In this document: piece by piece, positions 48,784-56,536 of the stretch
Layout: the number at the start of each line of letters is the position of its first letter
Numbering within the stretch: position 1 is the stretch's first letter
NCBI RefSeq assembly: GCF_900215335.1
Contig: NZ_OCMT01000004.1
Coordinates: forward strand, 62,001-126,000
DNA: 64,000 nt
Direction of reading: 5' to 3'
From: Pedobacter xixiisoli
Lineage (GTDB): Bacteria; Bacteroidota; Bacteroidia; Sphingobacteriales; Sphingobacteriaceae
Translations under genes and position numbers: made by a program
Notes under the pieces: model-generated
What the model was told of the DNA's origin: nothing
The model's input: only the letters and a program-made list of their open reading frames with translations
Databases searched by the model: none

Positions 48784-49725
48784 CGGTTGCTCAAAAAAGC
48801 TTAACGGAGCTTTTGGGTCTTTAATGATTTCGAATAAGGTCAATTCGTAGGGTTTCCAAAAATTCTCTAATACCTGTCCGTAGGTTTTATGCTGCCATTC
48901 ATCAAATATCGGTTTGTTTTGCATACCTCGTAATGGCATTGGGTCAATATAGGCAACTCCATCAGCTTCAATTATATTATATTCTGGCAAACGATTGAAC
49001 AAGTAAGCAGAATAAAAGAAACGAGCAGCAAGCTCTTCAAATTGTTGGTCGCTTAATGGCTTATCCTTAATAAAATCCAACAGTTGTTGATGGTACCTTT
49101 TATTGGTGCCGTTATCTTGCAAGCAAGCTACAATTCCAAAATCTCTAAACTTTAATGAGAAGATTAAGGTATTGATCTCATCCCTAAAACTAAATCCAGT
49201 TTCTACATTTTCTAATGGAACTACTACAATAGACCAAGGCGTAAACTCTTCAAACTCCACTTTCGTGAATATGCTTTGCAACATCAGATGTAGATTTCCG
49301 AATTTGTGCATTAATCCCTGAGACATGTTCATTCCGTCGCCGCTTAACTGCTTTAAACGGATAGCACCTTGCATTTCTATATACAAAAAGCTGTACATCA
49401 ACTTACCAATCCACTGAAAAAGTTCAAGCTCTGGCAAAGCGGATATGCCTCTATATCCTTGCTCAAAGGCAGCTTCTATTTTCTGCTCCAACGGCAAAAT
49501 AGCTTCGGTATAGATTTCTGCACTTGCAGGAACTACCAAGCTCTTATAACTTCTTATACTCTCATCCAAAAGTTTGATCTGTTCATCACCAGTAAGGTTG
49601 GCCATATTCAGCAACCAATCTGGTAATACACGGATAGCTAGAGGCGATGCAGCATCACCACTTAAGAAGCACTTATCGTTCCTAAAATCGAAACTTTTGA
49701 AGGGATTATAAAGACTATGGTTCAT
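48763..49725 (-). CDS. Conserved hypothetical protein (320 aa)
   Basis: A soluble protein with no signal peptide or transmembrane helix. It begins SLYNPFKSFDFRNDKCFLSGDAAS and contains helical central segments and KPYELTLFEIIKDP near the end. I do not recognise the family and give no function. Its stop lies inside the rhomboid gene by 21 bp on the opposite strand. Confidence 0.65.
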   Translation of the reverse strand: MNHSLYNPFKSFDFRNDKCFLSGDAASPLAIRVLPDWLLNMANLTGDEQIKLLDESIRSYKSLVVPASAEIYTEAILPLEQKIEAAFEQGYRGISALPELELFQWIGKLMYSFLYIEMQGAIRLKQLSGDGMNMSQGLMHKFGNLHLMLQSIFTKVEFEEFTPWSIVVVPLENVETGFSFRDEINTLIFSLKFRDFGIVACLQDNGTNKRYHQQLLDFIKDKPLSDQQFEELAARFFYSAYLFNRLPEYNIIEADGVAYIDPMPLRGMQNKPIFDEWQHKTYGQVLENFWKPYELTLFEIIKDPKAPLSFFEQPLLPDAG

Positions 49726-49804
49726 CGCTGCAATATTAGTGATAATTGCATTTGAAGAAATAGTTTTATTGTCATTTGTTGGGTCGAAAAATCTTTCGCC
49801 CTAA

Positions 49805-50938
49805 TCAATACCTACTATAGAACGAAGTAATATTATCTACCAACTGCGCATAAATTGGCTTGGTAAACTCTACAAATAAGTTGCCTGGCGGCGGTGGCAT
49901 CATTTCCCTTTTTCTGGTTAACGCAAATTGTTGTTTATCTAAAGCTCTTTCGTCGCCTTTAAAAGAAGCCCAACTATCTACCCAAACGTAAGTGCCAGCC
50001 AATTTTCTATTTTGCAAAAGTTTGTTCGTATTTAAATCTACCACCGCAAAATTTAACAGCCCAGAAGAAGAAACCTGTTTCTCAAAAATACTATAGGTAG
50101 CTGTAACCGAACCGTACACTTTATTGCCTCTTCTGTCTTCTCCAATCACCACGCTGTCTCGTCTCAATTTCTCTACTCGCTCTTTCACATAAGTCTGACC
50201 AACAATAAAATCATCGAAATGAAGCTCTACCAATTGGTCGGCTCTTAATTTTTGCTTATTGGCTTCGGCTTCCGTATAAAAACGTACAAAGGTATTTCCT
50301 CGATAAGTAGCCAAATAATTCGTGATTTGCTGTTGAAAATAATCGTTACTTAACCTGTAAGTGTTGCTATTAATGATAGCTGGTTGAACCACCACCTTCA
50401 ATACAGCAGCCCAGTAAGCATCTTCAATTTTATCCTTAATTCCTTTTAGAGAAGGATACAAACTCTCCGCTTTTACGAAATGATTGTAAGCAGCTTTTGC
50501 ACTCTGACGGTTGTTCTCCCTCAATGCTCTTTCGCCCAATACGTAACGGGCCTCAGCAGCCTGATATCTCGAATCTTCGTATTCCTTTACATATTTAGGC
50601 GGATTTGGTACTAACCTCAAACAGCTAGGACAAGCGTTTACTTCATCGCTTAGTTGATTAATGCGTTGGTAGCGATACAAAATGCTCTCCCATTTTAAAG
50701 CATCTGCCGAAACTTTTGCTTCATCAATTTTCCTTAAATGGGTTTTAATAGCCAAATCAAAGGCAACAGGCAAAACCTCTAACGCCTCCTTATTTTGTGG
50801 CGAACTTTTTAATCGGTCTACCGCTTTAGACACTGCAGCATCGTAATCTCCTTTTTGTAGGGCATTTTTTCCAGTAGTACATCCAACAAATAATATGGAT
50901 AAATAAAGAAAATAACGTAATCTTGAAATAGTTTTCAT
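49805..50938 (-). CDS. Lipoprotein of unknown function (377 aa)
   Basis: The start is ATG at 50938, because a lipobox (LFVGC, Cys near residue 19) follows it and a strong Shine-Dalgarno AAGGAGGT lies five bases upstream; longer in-frame starts add residues with no such logic and run into the next gene. The N-terminal third looks TPR-like (ALQKGDYDAAVSKAVDRLKSSPQNKEAL), with CPSC near residue 130, then a beta-rich part. I do not recognise the family. It is divergent from the dipeptide epimerase. Confidence 0.75.
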   Translation of the reverse strand: MKTISRLRYFLYLSILFVGCTTGKNALQKGDYDAAVSKAVDRLKSSPQNKEALEVLPVAFDLAIKTHLRKIDEAKVSADALKWESILYRYQRINQLSDEVNACPSCLRLVPNPPKYVKEYEDSRYQAAEARYVLGERALRENNRQSAKAAYNHFVKAESLYPSLKGIKDKIEDAYWAAVLKVVVQPAIINSNTYRLSNDYFQQQITNYLATYRGNTFVRFYTEAEANKQKLRADQLVELHFDDFIVGQTYVKERVEKLRRDSVVIGEDRRGNKVYGSVTATYSIFEKQVSSSGLLNFAVVDLNTNKLLQNRKLAGTYVWVDSWASFKGDERALDKQQFALTRKREMMPPPPGNLFVEFTKPIYAQLVDNITSFYSRY

Positions 50939-50942
50939 GGCC

Positions 50943-50950
50943 ACCTCCTT
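50943..50950 (-). promoter_or_regulatory. Strong Shine-Dalgarno sequence for the 377-aa lipoprotein
   Basis: On the minus strand AAGGAGGT lies about five bases from the ATG. Such a strong match is unusual here, since most starts in the window lack one; it decides the start. Confidence 0.8.
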
Positions 50951-51011
50951 TTTAAAATTTTCACAAATATAATATCGGCTATGTTTGCTTTTATGATATA
51001 GACGATTAAAG

Positions 51012-52043
51012 ATGAAAATTAGTTGCAAAGCCTTTGAATTAGAATTGAAGCACCCCTTTTCGATTGCCAAATTTACCCGTACTAGCACACCTTTATTTTT
51101 GTTAAAGATGGAACACGAGGGCAAAATAGGCTATGGCGAGGCTAGCATGGTGCCCTACATGGGCGAAAGTTATGAAACGGCAAATGCTTTTTTGGAAAAA
51201 GTAGATTGGAATCGTTTTCAGTTTCCTTTCGACTTTGCAACTATCATGGCATATCTGGATGAGTTAGCACCCGGCAATCCCGCTATTAAAGCAGCTATCG
51301 ATATTGCATTAAACGATTTGAATGGTCAGCTGTTAGGCAAACCTTGTTATGAAATTTTCGGAGCAGATCCTAAAAAAATGCCCGTTACTTCTTTCACCAT
51401 TGGCATTGATACGCCAGAAGTATTGCGTAAAAAACTGGAAGATGCTAAAGACTTTAAAGTGATTAAGGTAAAGCTCGGTAGAGATAATGACAAAGAAATT
51501 ATTGAAACCATTCGCAGCGTCACCAATGTACCTCTATATGTAGATGCCAACCAAGGCTGGAAAGACAGAATTAAAGCCATTGATTTGATTTATTGGCTGC
51601 ACGAACAAGGTGTAGTTTTAATAGAGCAGCCCATGGACAAAAATGATTTAGACGGCAATGCTTGGTTAACTCAACGTAGCCCTATTCCATTACTTGCTGA
51701 CGAGGCAATGCAACGCTTAAAAGATTTGGATAGCTTGAAAGGTGCTTATCATGGCATTAACATTAAACTGATGAAAAGCACTGGAATGTACGAAGGTCAC
51801 CAAACTATTTTACGAGCCCGTAAATTAGGCATGAAAGTTTTGATTGGCTGCATGAGCGAAACTTCAATAGCCACTTTAGCTGGTGCTCATTTAGCACCTC
51901 TATGTGATTGGGCAGATTTAGATGGACCTTTTTTAACTGTAAATAATCCTTTCGAGCAGCCTGCTTTTAATGATGGCAAGTATATTTTAGAAAATTTACC
52001 AGGTTTGGGACTAAAAAGACCTCAATCCAATTTGTTTAGCTAA
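51012..52043 (+). CDS. Dipeptide epimerase (enolase superfamily; L-Ala-D/L-Glu epimerase type)
   Basis: A 343-aa TIM-barrel epimerase of the mandelate-racemase/muconate-lactonising superfamily. The acid/base Lys pair is in VIKVKLG (K-x-K), metal ligands in YVDANQGW, IEQPMD and LLADEAMQ, and the second catalytic Lys in NIKLMKSTG. The pattern matches L-Ala-D/L-Glu epimerases of murein peptide recycling, possibly working with the NlpC/P60 enzyme elsewhere in the window. Related substrates are possible. It is a single gene. Confidence 0.85.
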   Translation: MKISCKAFELELKHPFSIAKFTRTSTPLFLLKMEHEGKIGYGEASMVPYMGESYETANAFLEKVDWNRFQFPFDFATIMAYLDELAPGNPAIKAAIDIALNDLNGQLLGKPCYEIFGADPKKMPVTSFTIGIDTPEVLRKKLEDAKDFKVIKVKLGRDNDKEIIETIRSVTNVPLYVDANQGWKDRIKAIDLIYWLHEQGVVLIEQPMDKNDLDGNAWLTQRSPIPLLADEAMQRLKDLDSLKGAYHGINIKLMKSTGMYEGHQTILRARKLGMKVLIGCMSETSIATLAGAHLAPLCDWADLDGPFLTVNNPFEQPAFNDGKYILENLPGLGLKRPQSNLFS

Positions 52044-52103
52044 AACCTATTACTAAGAAATTGGATGATGACAGATATGCTTAGGCTGAACAGGCTTCTT
52101 GCT

Positions 52104-52214
52104 TTATCCACTGATTCCCAAGGTTTTTAAGAGTTCTTCTACATTAAAGGCTAATAAAAGAAGAACCAATACTACCAATGTTAAGGTAACAATTTTTAAA
52201 TACTTGTTTTTCAT
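52104..52214 (-). CDS. 36-aa hydrophobic peptide, divergent from XRE regulator
   Basis: This short frame reads MKNKYLKIVTLTLVVLVLLLLAFNVEELLKTLGISG: a Lys-rich start, a single long hydrophobic helix (about residues 8-23) and an amphipathic tail. It faces the XRE gene across a 184-bp divergent region holding two inverted repeats. It could be a membrane peptide controlled by the XRE protein; a toxic role is speculation. No homologue is recognised. Confidence 0.55.
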   Translation of the reverse strand: MKNKYLKIVTLTLVVLVLLLLAFNVEELLKTLGISG

Positions 52215-52327
52215 GGTTTCAGTGTTAGATGACTAGAACCAAGTATGTCAAAGTAAAACTTGCTTCTTATATCCGGTTGTTATAGGTACTCAAATGTATC
52301 TACCAAATCAATCCACTCCAAAAAAAC

Positions 52328-52350
52328 TACCCTATAAAATATTTAGGGTA
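52328..52350. promoter_or_regulatory. Inverted repeat, candidate XRE operator 1
   Basis: TACCCTA-N9-TAGGGTA lies in the divergent region before the XRE gene. It is a symmetric half-site pair suited to a dimeric helix-turn-helix repressor. Confidence 0.5.
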
Positions 52351-52353
52351 AAA

Positions 52354-52397
52354 GTTTAGATAATGCAAAGGATATCATTACTTTAGTATATCTAAAC
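52354..52397. promoter_or_regulatory. Inverted repeat, candidate XRE operator 2
   Basis: GTTTAGATA and TATCTAAAC form a 9-bp pair across 26 bp, ending two bases before the XRE ATG. Confidence 0.4.
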
Positions 52398-52398
52398 T

Positions 52399-52683
52399 AT
52401 GAAAACTACCATCGGAAAAGTAATTAAGGCTTTTAGAAAGCATCTTAATTACAAGCAAGAGTATGTAGCTAAAAAGCTAAATGTAACTGTGGCTACTATC
52501 GCCAATATCGAAAACGGCAGAGTAAGTGTAGATATCGAAAAACTCTACCAATTGAGCCTCATTTTCAATATCCCTTTAAAAGATATGATTGGCCTAGCAG
52601 CAGAAATATTTGAGAAAGGGAATGAGGAAGGCCTCAGTTATGCGGTGAGTTATCTGCGTATGGGTTGTTCAGTACAGCATTAA
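52399..52683 (+). CDS. XRE family helix-turn-helix regulator
   Basis: A 94-aa regulator with a Cro/CI-type HTH (about residues 6-60): AFRKHLNYKQEYVAKKLNVTVATIANIENGRVSVDIEKL. A C-terminal extension of about 30 residues ends in SYLRMGCSVQH. The HTH core is standard. It lies divergent from a 36-aa membrane peptide; the intervening inverted repeats are candidate binding sites. Confidence 0.88.
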   Translation: MKTTIGKVIKAFRKHLNYKQEYVAKKLNVTVATIANIENGRVSVDIEKLYQLSLIFNIPLKDMIGLAAEIFEKGNEEGLSYAVSYLRMGCSVQH

Positions 52684-52750
52684 CCACACCAAGCTTAAAA
52701 ATAACCGAGCCTGTTGCATCCAATTAAACGAACACAACAAGCTCAGTAAA

Positions 52751-52954
52751 TTATTTCTGTGGAGGAGGTCCTTCTTTAAATTCTTTTTTCAGGTCTTTAA
52801 TCAATTTTATTTTCAAATATAGAAATGCCGCCATCATAGCGACCAAAAAAACTGAAATTAAAGGGCTCTTGTTCTCGAAAGCCCAAAAAGCACCGAGAAT
52901 ACAGAGTATTAACGCTAAATTGTAAAAGGCGTTAAGAAAAATCTTTTTCTTCAT
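52751..52954 (-). CDS. Small two-helix membrane protein, unknown
   Basis: A 67-aa protein with two hydrophobic helices (about 8-26 and 33-52) and a Lys-rich amphipathic tail ending GPPPQK. I recall a similar uncharacterised Sphingobacteriaceae family, possibly DUF6358, but cannot confirm it. It lies 85 bp downstream of the rhodanese gene, on the same strand. Confidence 0.5.
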   Translation of the reverse strand: MKKKIFLNAFYNLALILCILGAFWAFENKSPLISVFLVAMMAAFLYLKIKLIKDLKKEFKEGPPPQK

Positions 52955-53039
52955 AAAATTTAATGATTGAATTTTGAATTAGAGAATGATTGAATGGCGT
53001 GTCTCACAATTCAGTCATTCAAAACTCAGCCATTCAAAA

Positions 53040-53357
53040 TTAATAAACTGGCATATTTGGATCAAAAGCCTCTTGCCAAGCTAAAATACCACCTTTTAAG
53101 TTGTGTAAATTATCAAAACCGTGTACTTGCTCTAACTGCATAATTGCAGCAGCACTACGTTTACCACTGCGGCATTGCACAATTACTGGTTTATCTCTAT
53201 CAATTTTGTCTGCCTCAATTAAAATACCACCCAAAGGGATATTTAAACCATCCAAATTAGAGGTTTCATATTCGAAAGTCTCTCTAACGTCGATTAATTG
53301 GAAAGGCTCGTTGTTATCTATTTTTTGTTTTAAGTCTTGAACTGTAACTTCTTTCAT
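53040..53357 (-). CDS. Rhodanese-like domain protein
   Basis: A single rhodanese domain of 105 aa. The active-site loop is VQCRSGKRS with the catalytic Cys, and the ALID-type start (PFQLIDVRETFEYETSN) is standard. It handles sulfane sulfur, donor unknown. A TATCTTTG box on the minus strand (53375-53382) may be its -7 element. Confidence 0.9.
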   Translation of the reverse strand: MKEVTVQDLKQKIDNNEPFQLIDVRETFEYETSNLDGLNIPLGGILIEADKIDRDKPVIVQCRSGKRSAAAIMQLEQVHGFDNLHNLKGGILAWQEAFDPNMPVY

Positions 53358-53374
53358 CGTTTTTGTGTTTTTAT

Positions 53375-53382
53375 CAAAGATA
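53375..53382 (-). promoter_or_regulatory. Candidate -7 box for the rhodanese gene
   Basis: On the minus strand TATCTTTG fits TAnnTTTG, 18 bp before the start. Confidence 0.4.
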
Positions 53383-53534
53383 CGAATTACGACATTAATA
53401 AATTTAGGCGCAACGTTCCATCGGTATTTTTACTTTTTGACTACCCATTTTATCCCTTGTAATTAATTTAGTTCACAACTGTAACATTTGAGATTGCCAG
53501 TCGTTTAACTATAGATATTTTTAATTTGGTTAAA

Positions 53535-54617
53535 ATGAACCGCATTTCTCGCTTCCTTTGGTTTTGCTCTGGAGCTCACATCGATACACTCGAAAAACAT
53601 CCTACAGACCACAATAAATACGTTGGCATTGGCGCAACCATATTTTTCACAGGTCTTTTCGCTGCACTATCTGGTGGTTATGCTATGATTTTTGTCTTTA
53701 AAGGAGGAGATTTAGCATGGCTATTCTCTATCTTTTTTGGTTTAATTTGGGGATTGGCCATCTTCAACATGGACCGTTACATTGTAGGGAGTTTAGATAA
53801 GAATGCGAGCTCTAACAAACAACTGCTACAAGCTACGCCCCGTATTTTACTGGCCATCATGATTGGTATCGTAATTTCTCGACCTTTGGAATTGAAAATT
53901 TTCGATAAAGAAATCAAAGAAAAGTTGAAAGTGAGCTACCTAAATGGTCAGCGTTCTAAAATTGACACTTTAAACAAAGCGTTCGATAAGAAATACACCA
54001 TCGAAATCAGCAAGTTTAATGACCAGAAAGCACAGCGAGATTCTTTAGCCGCCGCCATAAAAAGCGATAGACAGAAGTTAAATTATGAGATTTTTGGTAA
54101 TAAAACCACAGAAACATCGGGAGTGATGGGCTATGGGCCATATGCCAAACGTAAGGAAGCCGAGCTGAAGCAACGTGAACAAAATCTGGATACACTCACA
54201 GCAGACCTTCGTAAAACTGAAAGATTTATTGACGGCCGCAAGCAATTTGATGGCTTGATGAGCGAAAAGCTTTATACGACTAAACAATTAGACAGTTTAG
54301 CTAACATTGCTGGCTTTGCAGATAGGAACTGGGCCTTGGGCCAATTGAGCTTTAATGCAGATGGCACAAAAGATCTGAATACTTCGCTGGCTGTTACATT
54401 TATAGGATTGTTGTTTATCTTTTTTGAGTGTTTGCCCGTTTTCGTAAAACTGATGAGCGCTAGAGGTTCTTACGACCATGCCATCGAAAACGCTGAAAAA
54501 GTGCAGGTACATTTATCTGACAAAGACCGTGATATGGAAATTACGGTAGCGGATCAAATTCAAGATACTAGGGTTGGCATTAGGGCACAACAAAGGGTTG
54601 ATGAGCTGAAATCATAA
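53535..54617 (+). CDS. DUF4407 family membrane protein
   Basis: A 360-aa inner-membrane protein. The N-terminus shows the DUF4407 pattern NRISRFLWFCSGAHIDTLEKHPTDHNKYVGIG and two to three helices (about 35-85) with a FNMDRYIV motif, then a long soluble coiled-coil region rich in Lys/Arg/Gln, and a last helix around residue 290. The ATG at 53535 is preferred over a TTG at 53526. Function unknown. Confidence 0.85.
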   Translation: MNRISRFLWFCSGAHIDTLEKHPTDHNKYVGIGATIFFTGLFAALSGGYAMIFVFKGGDLAWLFSIFFGLIWGLAIFNMDRYIVGSLDKNASSNKQLLQATPRILLAIMIGIVISRPLELKIFDKEIKEKLKVSYLNGQRSKIDTLNKAFDKKYTIEISKFNDQKAQRDSLAAAIKSDRQKLNYEIFGNKTTETSGVMGYGPYAKRKEAELKQREQNLDTLTADLRKTERFIDGRKQFDGLMSEKLYTTKQLDSLANIAGFADRNWALGQLSFNADGTKDLNTSLAVTFIGLLFIFFECLPVFVKLMSARGSYDHAIENAEKVQVHLSDKDRDMEITVADQIQDTRVGIRAQQRVDELKS

Positions 54618-54652
54618 TAAATGAGCCTATCTTAATAACTACCACGTTTGAT

Positions 54653-54700
54653 GTCACAAATTGTGACCTCGAACCTTTAAATGGGGTCGCAAATTACGAC
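54653..54700. promoter_or_regulatory. Two palindromes upstream of the ORF6N gene
   Basis: GTCACAA-A-TTGTGAC (54653-54667) is a perfect 15-bp palindrome; GTCGCAA-A-TTACGAC (54686-54700) is imperfect. Centres are 33 bp apart, close to three helical turns. The same GTCACAA/TTGTGAC core occurs as a 35-bp palindrome inside the gene. Confidence 0.75.
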
Positions 54701-54736
54701 TTCAAAATCCAAAATATTTTTATATTTGGTATACCT

Positions 54737-55276
54737 ATGACCAAAAAACAAACTCTTGCAATACTATCAGATGATATTGTTGTGAACAAAATTTATGTAA
54801 TAAGAAATCAAAAAGTAATGCTAGACCGCGATTTGGCAGAGCTTTATGGTGTGGAAACAAAAGTTTTAAAGCAAGCTGTTAAGAGAAATATCGACAGGTT
54901 TCCAGAAGATTTTATGTTTGAACTAACTAAAAGTGAATTTGAGAATTGGAGGTCACAATTTGTGACCTCCAATTCTGATAAGATGGGATTGCGTTATGCT
55001 CCCTTCGCTTTTACCGAACATGGCGTGTTAATGTTATCAAGCATTTTAAACAGCCAACAGGCTATACAAGTAAACATTCAAATTGTAAGAATTTTTACGA
55101 GGTTGAGAAACCTATTGAGCAAGCACACCGAACTGAAACTTGAAATAGCTGACATTAAAAGACACCTCCAAAACCACGATAAGAATATTGAACTTGTTTT
55201 TAGTTATTTGGATAAGCTAATTGATAAGGAAAACCAGCCAAGAAAAAGAATTGGTTTTAAATCTGATGATTTGTAG
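54737..55276 (+). CDS. ORF6N domain DNA-binding protein with an internal palindrome
   Basis: A 179-aa protein of the ORF6N family (KilA-N related, best known from phages). The domain runs from IYVIRNQKVMLDRDLAELYGVETKVLKQAVKRNIDRFPEDFMFEL through AFTEHGVLMLSSILNSQQAIQVN, followed by a charged coiled-coil-like tail. The conserved SQFVTSN stretch (about residue 75) is encoded by part of a 35-bp perfect palindrome (54942-54976). Two related palindromes lie in the promoter region. This suggests the protein may recognise this sequence, but that is inference. No phage genes flank it. Confidence 0.85.
   Translation: MTKKQTLAILSDDIVVNKIYVIRNQKVMLDRDLAELYGVETKVLKQAVKRNIDRFPEDFMFELTKSEFENWRSQFVTSNSDKMGLRYAPFAFTEHGVLMLSSILNSQQAIQVNIQIVRIFTRLRNLLSKHTELKLEIADIKRHLQNHDKNIELVFSYLDKLIDKENQPRKRIGFKSDDL
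54942..54976. repeat. 35-bp palindrome within the ORF6N gene
   Basis: The arms are 17 bp each around a central T at 54959; the core is GGTCACAA-T-TTGTGACC. It encodes ENWRSQFVTSNS, conserved in the family, so protein and DNA constraints overlap here. Confidence 0.9.
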
Positions 55277-55416
55277 GTTCCTTTTTTATCATATTTAAGC
55301 TTTGTATTTTAATACCCGATTGCTGTGGATCCCTTCGGGAATAGAAAAGTAAGATTGACAAAGTTGATGCAGCAATTGCCTCCCAAACCCGATTGAAGTA
55401 GAAATACTTTTGTTTA

Positions 55417-55442
55417 AGATTGCTTCGTTCCTCGCAATGACG
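55417..55442. repeat. Orphan arm of the CGTCATTGCGAGG family
   Basis: AGATTGCTTCGTTCCTCGCAATGACG is one arm, with no partner. The rest of the 55277-55570 gap shows only fragmentary repeat-like sequence. Confidence 0.65.
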
Positions 55443-55576
55443 AACATGGCAAAAGATTGCAACGAAAAGCGAGACTTTCGGAGCCAAAGAACTTCTGAAT
55501 TTGCTTTTCAAATTAATGATCTTACCACTTATAACTTATAACCTAAAACTTAAAACCAAATTTTCTACGTCAACTA

Positions 55577-55607
55577 TTTGGTATTTAAAGTTTTCTCCGT
55601 ATCTTTG
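55577..55607 (+). promoter_or_regulatory. Promoter of the rplM-rpsI-rpsB-tsf cluster
   Basis: TTTG (55577-55580), a 19-bp spacer and TATCTTTG (55600-55607) match the Bacteroidota consensus exactly. The start of transcription would be near 55612-55616. Confidence 0.8.
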
Positions 55608-55662
55608 CAGTCCCTAAAAAACTGGGGAATTATATATTTTTTAACAAATTAAATAAAAGCAA

Positions 55663-56106
55663 GTGAATACGTTAAGTTACAAAACTGTCTCTGCGAATGC
55701 TAAAACCGTTAATAAACAATGGGTTGTAGTTGATGCTGAAGGAGAGATTTTGGGGCGCTTGTCTTCTAAGATCGCAATGATTATTAGAGGTAAAAACAAG
55801 CCAGAGTACACCCCACACGTAGACTGCGGTGATAACGTTATCGTTATTAATGCAGACAAAATCAAGTTAACAGGAAACAAGTTAACTGATAAAACTTATG
55901 TTCGTTACACTGGATATCCAGGTGGTCAACGTTTCATTTCTCCGAAAGAGTTATTGGAAAAACACCCTAGACGTGTTGTAGAGAAAGCTGTTCGTGGTAT
56001 GTTACCTAAAACCAAATTAGGCAAAAAATTATACACTAATTTATTTGTTTATGCTGGTGCTGAGCATCCTCACGCTGCACAATCGCCAAAAACTATCAAA
56101 CTTTAA
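55663..56106 (+). CDS. rplM: 50S ribosomal protein L13
   Basis: A 147-aa ribosomal protein, the full length, with the typical NTLSYKTVSANAKTVNKQWVVVDAEGEILGRLSSKIA start and HPRRVVEKAVRGMLPKTKLG. GTG is used as start codon. It is the first gene of the L13-S9-S2-EFTs cluster. A consensus promoter lies about 55 bp upstream and the leader holds a CCC/GGG pair that could fold. Confidence 0.96.
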   Translation: MNTLSYKTVSANAKTVNKQWVVVDAEGEILGRLSSKIAMIIRGKNKPEYTPHVDCGDNVIVINADKIKLTGNKLTDKTYVRYTGYPGGQRFISPKELLEKHPRRVVEKAVRGMLPKTKLGKKLYTNLFVYAGAEHPHAAQSPKTIKL

Positions 56107-56128
56107 TTAAAAGTAAAAGAGAAAAGAA

Positions 56129-56515
56129 ATGTCAACAACAAATACTTCTGGTAGAAGAAAAACAGCAGTTGCTCGTATCTATTTAAAAGAGGGTAACGGC
56201 ACTATTACCGTGAACGGTAAAGATCATAAAGAATATTTCCCAACGTTACCTTTACAATACATCGTTAACCAATCATTCGAAGTTTCTGAATTAACTGGCA
56301 GATATGATGTAAACGTAAATGTAGCAGGTGGTGGTGTTAAAGGACAAGCTGAGGCTGTTCGTTTAGCGATTGCGAAAGCTATTGTTGAGTTAGATGCTGA
56401 TAAGAAATCTGCATTGCGTGCTAAAGGGTTAGTAACCCGTGATATGCGTATGGTTGAGCGTAAGAAACCAGGACGCAAGAAAGCTCGTAAGAAATTCCAA
56501 TTCAGTAAACGTTAA
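56129..56515 (+). CDS. rpsI: 30S ribosomal protein S9
   Basis: A 128-aa S9 with the conserved GRRKTAVARI start and the basic RKKPGRKKARKKFQFSKR C-terminus that reaches into the P site. It begins 22 bp after rplM, the usual pairing. Confidence 0.97.
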   Translation: MSTTNTSGRRKTAVARIYLKEGNGTITVNGKDHKEYFPTLPLQYIVNQSFEVSELTGRYDVNVNVAGGGVKGQAEAVRLAIAKAIVELDADKKSALRAKGLVTRDMRMVERKKPGRKKARKKFQFSKR

Positions 56516-56536
56516 TCTTTTAAGGAGACAAAAACA

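Noticed and set aside
50939..51124. N-terminal extension of the 377-aa lipoprotein
   Set aside because: The lipobox and strong Shine-Dalgarno fix the start at 50938, and the extension would overlap the next gene.
55257..55511. 84-codon minus-strand frame
   Set aside because: It covers a repeat arm and the gap before rplM, with no coding character.
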